Below, piece by piece: positions 59,609 to 64,000 of a DNA stretch of 64,000 bases (position 1 is its first letter; each line of letters begins with the position of its first letter). The notes beneath the pieces are model-generated. The model saw nothing but the letters and a program-made list of their open reading frames with translations. It ran no database searches and had not been told where the DNA came from. This stretch comes from Emmonsiellopsis sp. PD_33 (lineage: Eukaryota; Ascomycota; Eurotiomycetes; Onygenales; Ajellomycetaceae). The position numbers were made by a program, and so were the translations under genes. The stretch is from assembly GCA_032988165.1 (NCBI GenBank), contig JANTQF010000105.1, forward strand, positions 1 through 64,000, given 5' to 3'.

Positions 59609-59690
59609 TTATTCCTGGTGCTAAGGCTCAATCAGGTTAGAGAGGGTATCCCATTATGTAGAGAGGGTGTCTAACTACATGATCTCTTTA
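59609..59690 (-). repeat. Outer inverted repeat, right arm
   Basis: Inverted partner of 48621-48700, with a core GTTAGAGAGGGTATCCCATT and AGAGGGTGTCTAACTACAT. The two arms lie outside the TIR element. Confidence 0.7.
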
Positions 59691-59755
59691 TATATATATA
59701 ATGCCCTGATTACTATCATACTCCATGTAATACTCCATTGATGTTTATATATATA

Positions 59756-59875
59756 TAATGCTTCAACTATGATAACACTCTGACTATAATAATACTCTGA
59801 CTGTGATAATACTCTGACTACTATAATGCTCTGATTATAATAATACTTTAATTATAATAACACTCTGACTACATT
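59756..59875 (+). repeat. Short tandem repeat of ~18 bp, TATAATAATACTCTGAC type
   Basis: About six degenerate units with the core ACTCTGACTATAATAAT. Related GTGCTCTRACTA motifs occur at 48530-48575 on the left side of the nest. Confidence 0.6.
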
Positions 59876-60255
59876 ACATTTAATGTCCCCATATAAATAT
59901 GGTGATGACTACCATGGAACCATCATATAATCACTGTAGTAGCATGGTTGGAGGATTAGAGCATGATTTAGACATGATAGAATTATCATATAAACACTAT
60001 AATAATACAGTTAGAGTATCAGAGTATAATTTAAACATGATTATAATATAATTGGAGTATGGTTAGATTACTATTTGACTACAGTCTGATTATAAAGTAA
60101 TTCTCAGTCTAAATATACATTCTTTTAGAGACATCCATTATTAATTTCACATTTAGTAGTATATCTATCAAATTGATTCATAGTCACCATCATTACTGCC
60201 ATCAACAGGATAAAGCTGCTACAAGCAAAGAAAAATTAGCTCTGATAATTGATTT

Positions 60256-60354
60256 GGGGGGTAAGGATTGAGATAATATTACCATTCAGGGGTTTGAGGA
60301 TTAAGGTAATGTTACTATTTAAGAATTTAAGAATTAAGATGATATTTACTTGGA
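60256..60354 (+). repeat. 33-bp tandem repeat, three copies
   Basis: Units at 60256-60288, 60289-60321 and 60322-60354 share AAGGATTRAGRTAATRTTAC-like cores; the third is the most degraded. A period of 33 is a multiple of three, so it could derive from coding sequence. Confidence 0.7.
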
Positions 60355-60404
60355 TAATGATCTTACATCTAGTAGTGTTAGGGGAGCAAAGAATCTTGAA
60401 AAGG

Positions 60405-61180
60405 AAATGTCAGCTCTAATAAGTATGATATATAAGGAGATACTCACTAAAAATAAGTGTTCTCTTTCCTACTCTACTAGAGAAATGAATCTGATTGCAG
60501 CTCTATACTTCTTAGATTCATGATTGAATAATATTTTGATAATAATGATGATTCAGATGTGTGCTTGTACTACTATTATTATTAAAATATCATTTAATTA
60601 TAAATCTAAAAAGTATAGAGCAGTAATTAGGTTCATTTCTTTAGTAGCTCTCAGATTCCCCAGTGGTGAAATATACCTCTTTTATATACTAATAAATCTC
60701 TGTGGCATGCTTCCTGTTGATTGGGCATTTAAGTGAATTCTCACTATACTGGATAAATACATCTGATTACCTCTTTATACATTGAAATGTCAGCTCTAAT
60801 AATTATGATATAAAGAGAGATACTCATCAAAATAAACTAGAATGCTATAGACACTGTTCTCCACATCCCTCAATCTAAATACAGCTGAAGTTGAGTATAA
60901 AGTTAAGCTGGGTTATTTGTGGTGAACTCAATTATCTTTTCTAGAATGCTATAGATACTATCTTATTTTATTAGTTCTTTAATGGATAATACTATAATGT
61001 CTTTCACATCAGAGTATACTATCTTTACTCTTATAATGATAATTGCAATGTTAGAATCATTCTGATATTATTCTTCATTATGATGGATCTAAATCTCATT
61101 AAAAATAAGTTTAAGTTTCTTTTCCTACTCTGCAGGAGAAATGAACTTGATTGCCACTCTATACTTCTAGAGTTTATAAT
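60405..61180 (+). repeat. Dispersed repeats with a GTCAGCTCTAATA-type core
   Basis: Similar segments at about 60405-60500 and 60784-60830 share AAATGTCAGCTCTAATAA and GATACTCA. Segments near 60455-60520 and 61090-61170 share CTTTTCCTACTC and GAGAAATGAA followed by CTCTATACTTCT. Related to the 72-bp array downstream. Confidence 0.55.
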
Positions 61181-61367
61181 TGAATGAGATCTCAGTAATG
61201 ATAACAGTATAAATGTACATACTATTAATTGAGATAAGACATTCTTTATTAAGAACTATATTTATTAATGATAATTTACTAGCTCTCATACTTCTAATAA
61301 TACTGATTATAATTAATGTGGCTTTTAACTTTATCTTCAGGTTCTCCACATCTCTCAACTACTGGTT

Positions 61368-61459
61368 TTGATGATGGGTGATAGCCCAGGTTGATGATAG
61401 ATAGTAGCCCAGGTTGATAATAAATAGCAGCCCAGGTTGATAATAAGTAGTAGTCTAAA
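61368..61459 (+). repeat. 23-bp tandem repeat, four copies
   Basis: Units at 61368, 61391, 61414 and 61437 share TTGATRATARATAGYAGCCCAGG. The last unit has lost CCCAGG. Confidence 0.85.
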
Positions 61460-61597
61460 TTATAATGAGTCTGTATAGACATCCATTTTTAGTGAATGCA
61501 ACAACTTGCAAGTAGTCTACTAAAAGAGAAAGAAAATAGATTGATAGTGTCAGCATAGGTGTAGGATAGATGTAGGTAGAGAAAAGAAGACTAGGTA

Positions 61598-61795
61598 AGA
61601 AATACTCTTGATGATTTTGAATGTAATATAAGTAAATAGGAAATATTAGCTCTGACAGTCATTATATAGAGGGGAATACCCTTGATGATTTGAATGTAAT
61701 GTGAGTAAATAGGAAATATCAGCTCTGACAGTCATTATATAGAGAGAATACTCTTGGTGATTGGGATGCAATGCAGGTAAATGGAAAATATTAGC
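61598..61795 (+). repeat. 72/73-bp tandem repeat, about three copies
   Basis: Units starting at 61632 and 61705, and a third partial from 61777, share GTAAATAGGAAATATYAGCT, then CTGACAGTCATTATATAGAG and a GATTTGAATGTAAT-type segment. A partial copy precedes the first. Confidence 0.8.
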
Positions 61796-61975
61796 TTATC
61801 TAGTAGTAAAATATATCTCTTTTATATACTAATATATCTCTATAGTGTGTTTTCATTTTCTAGATATTCAGTCTTATCTTATAGAATCAGGTATATCAGC
61901 CCATACTCACTATTATAGAGATGTCTTTCAGAAATTGAACCTAACATAGACCTCTCTATTAAGCCTATAGGTATT

Positions 61976-62113
61976 ACTTGATAGATCAATGTTACAGCAC
62001 ATATTAGTCATCTTTGAGATATTTACTGGGTTGAGTGCTAGATCACTTGGTAAATTAATATTATAATATATATTAGTGATCTTCAGAATATTTACAGGGT
62101 TAAGTACTAAGTT
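61976..62113 (-). repeat. 69-bp (23-codon) duplicated coding-like unit
   Basis: Units 61976-62044 and 62045-62113. On the minus strand both encode LNPVNI-x-KITN/KMTN, then a C-N-I-D/Y-N-I-N segment, so the repeat keeps reading frame. Part of an open minus-strand frame at 62137-61928. Confidence 0.65.
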
Positions 62114-62789
62114 GTGGGTAGGAATGTTGTCCTGCATTTAGCTCTGAATGCTACTCATTATGAGAAATATTAGGGCCTACCCTGGGCTTGTTACATGAGA
62201 TTGCATAGGAGAGCCTATTAGTGAACCTTGCCTATGAAGTGCACTAAATGAGCTGTCATACTAAGTAGGTGTTAGTATAGGAGTCTTCTGCTTCTGAGTG
62301 CATTATTAAGAAGAGAATGGTTATATATAGAGTAATAGATTAACTTATTAGTTGCTGCTAAAGAGGATTTCAGGATTTAGAAGCAGCTAAAAAAATGACA
62401 CATTTCATGTATAGTATAAAAGCTTGATGCCTTTAAGACTATATTATAACCTGCCCCTAGACTTATATCAGACTGATATAATATAGAGACTTAGTTTCCA
62501 CATAGTAGAAAGGCTGATTATTGTGTAATCCCCAGAATCATCACTTAGAATTAGTAGGCCTAATAATCCATTAGATCCAATTAAACTCACTAATATGACT
62601 ATAAAAAAGACTTGATTACTATATTTATATAAGTTATGAATAAAAACAGCTTGGATCTGATTAATTTTTAAATTTCTATACTTAATAACATTCTCTTGTA
62701 TGAGTGTTATTCAATGGGTTTCATTATTATATAATAAATAAGCATATAATCAACAGTGTCCTAATGAGAATGAGAGATAGTACTTAGGT

Positions 62790-63545
62790 ATAAAAGTAAT
62801 TTTTTGGTAAAATTGGAGTGGCCTTGGCCCTGATTCCAGGATGGATGATTTATTTCAGTCAAGACTGTATGCCTATCTTAGTTTTTGAAGGAATGAGTGG
62901 ACATTTAGAAGGTTTGATATCTGATTTATTAGAATTCCCAATATATTCATATTATTTTTTGGTAACAGTAAAGATATAAGGTTCATCTACAGGAATTTCT
63001 AGGTATAATCTGGAAGGTTCTTCAGCACATATGATTTATTAGTTGAAAGAATATCATTGGATTTATAGTTATCAACTTGAATCAGATTGATTAGAAGGGT
63101 AGGATAATGTTCATGAATTTTCCTTAATTTTTTCTCAAGTTCTAGCTGAGAATCATCAAATATATCATGAAAAGCAAGCTGAACTGTCTGATGAAAACTC
63201 TTCTGTTAAAGTAATATCTTTTCAATGTTATGATGATTTGTATGGTAGATTAGTTGTTTATAATCTCTATATTTATCCTCCTCCATTAACATGTTGCTGT
63301 TATTAGCAGTTTCATATTCTCTGATTTTATTAATATAGTGTAGTCTGATATATATATTTAGTTGGTTTTTCATTTCAATGAAGAATGCATTTTTTTTTGT
63401 AGAGAGAGCTAAGTCTTGCTCTAAATCTTCTGCTGTAATAAAGATAGAATATTCATCTGGCCTGATTGATATTAATACTTGACTTGGTGCTGAGGATGCT
63501 TGTTGGCTCTGACTTACTAATCTTACATGAGAAGGAGCCTGAGCT
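62790..63545 (-). pseudogene. Degraded coding frame of unknown element near the window edge
   Basis: On the minus strand one frame is open from about 63539 to 63216 (over 100 codons) and can be followed with a few stops to about 62790. It includes RPDEYSIFITAEDLEQDLA, KKNAFFIEMKNQLNIYIR, then HDIFDDSQLELEKKLRK and VLKNLPDYT. I do not recognise it. Its acidic, helical character and the absence of stops over a long AT-rich stretch argue for a once-real protein, likely from another transposable element. The upstream part lies toward the window end. Confidence 0.45.
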
Positions 63546-64000
63546 TATTATACTATATTTACTACTACATCTAGAAAAAACTGTAGATATTAATGAGTAA
63601 TGATAATGATTTATTAGATTTCTTTTAGATTATAAACAGCCAGGTTATGTGATAGTAAGATTGAATTGCTTCTTATAATTACTATAAATATATTAATAGT
63701 TAAGTTTACTGCTAGGGTGCCAAGTTTTGAGAATGCCAGTGAGAGTGCCCTATGAATTTAATCTTTAAGCTATAAATGTTTAAGGCCACATTGCAATATA
63801 AGTGATATCAGAATAGATGTCTGAGCATGCTCTTACAGTTAGTATTTCTCTAGATGAATAAGAGGTAACTGTAGATATACTTATTTTTAGGGAAAAGAAA
63901 AGGTCTATAATATTTAAAGGTACTTAATCTTTCTGACTGGAGTTAATGCTGATTTCATTAGCATAGAATGAGCTATTTTTAAAATCTCTAAATACTTGCT

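Larger units (their letters stand above)
48200..64000. other. AT-rich, CpG-depleted (RIP-like) repeat block
   Basis: This stretch is strongly AT-rich and I see almost no CG dinucleotides in it (one clear case is at about 48812). Reading frames are broken by TAG, TAA and TGA at positions where homologous transposon proteins have Gln or Trp, the outcome of C-to-T change on either strand. This matches RIP acting on repeats. The block contains the nested elements listed separately and runs past the window end. Confidence 0.85.

Noticed and set aside
61368..61795. CRISPR-like array of regular repeats
   Set aside because: Repeats are head-to-tail without unique spacers and the genome is fungal.

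Overview
The window looks like a chromosome segment of a filamentous ascomycete, most likely a eurotiomycete (Eurotiales or Onygenales). Genes carry short introns of about 50-180 bases with GTA-type donors and CAG/TAG acceptors. The products are typical fungal ones: Zn(II)2Cys6 regulators, an RTA1 protein, a Kre2/Mnt1 mannosyltransferase, a DHA1-like transporter and a GCP5-like protein. The assignment is by family recognition only; species cannot be told.

Bases 1-48,000 are an ordinary mixed gene region. In order: an F-box protein (+), a serine-rich disordered protein (-), a divergent protein kinase (-), a glutathione S-transferase (+), a fatty-acid elongase (-), cytochrome c oxidase subunit 6 (-), a GT15 mannosyltransferase (-), a gamma-tubulin complex component (+), FGAM synthase of purine synthesis (-), an MFS transporter (+), a Zn2Cys6 regulator (+), an intracellular-type subtilase (+), a class III aminotransferase/dialkylglycine decarboxylase (-) divergent from a second Zn2Cys6 regulator (+), and an RTA1-like membrane protein (+). 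Exon joins were worked out by hand and every join keeps the reading frame. Most of these are unlinked housekeeping genes. The only pair that looks functionally coupled is the aminotransferase and its divergent regulator, whose 354-base shared promoter holds four CCGCGG palindromes.

From about 48.2 kb to the end the DNA changes sharply. It is AT-rich, almost free of CpG, has no intact long reading frame and is packed with repeats, as expected of repeat-induced point mutation (RIP). It holds nested mobile elements. A roughly 10-kb Ty3/gypsy chromovirus (minus strand, about 168-bp LTRs, polypurine tract, gag-like, protease, RT, RNase H, integrase and chromodomain remnants) sits inside a small TIR element (16-bp TIRs, TAA duplication). 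That in turn lies inside a larger inverted-repeat arrangement. The chromovirus carries a long extra reading frame between its chromodomain and 3' LTR that I do not recognise. Beyond 60 kb come several tandem repeats and another decayed coding frame running off toward the window edge.

The most unusual items are the extra ORF of the chromovirus, the three-level nesting, the CCGCGG cluster, and a 42-codon His-Gly-Arg repeat microORF inside the AT-rich block.
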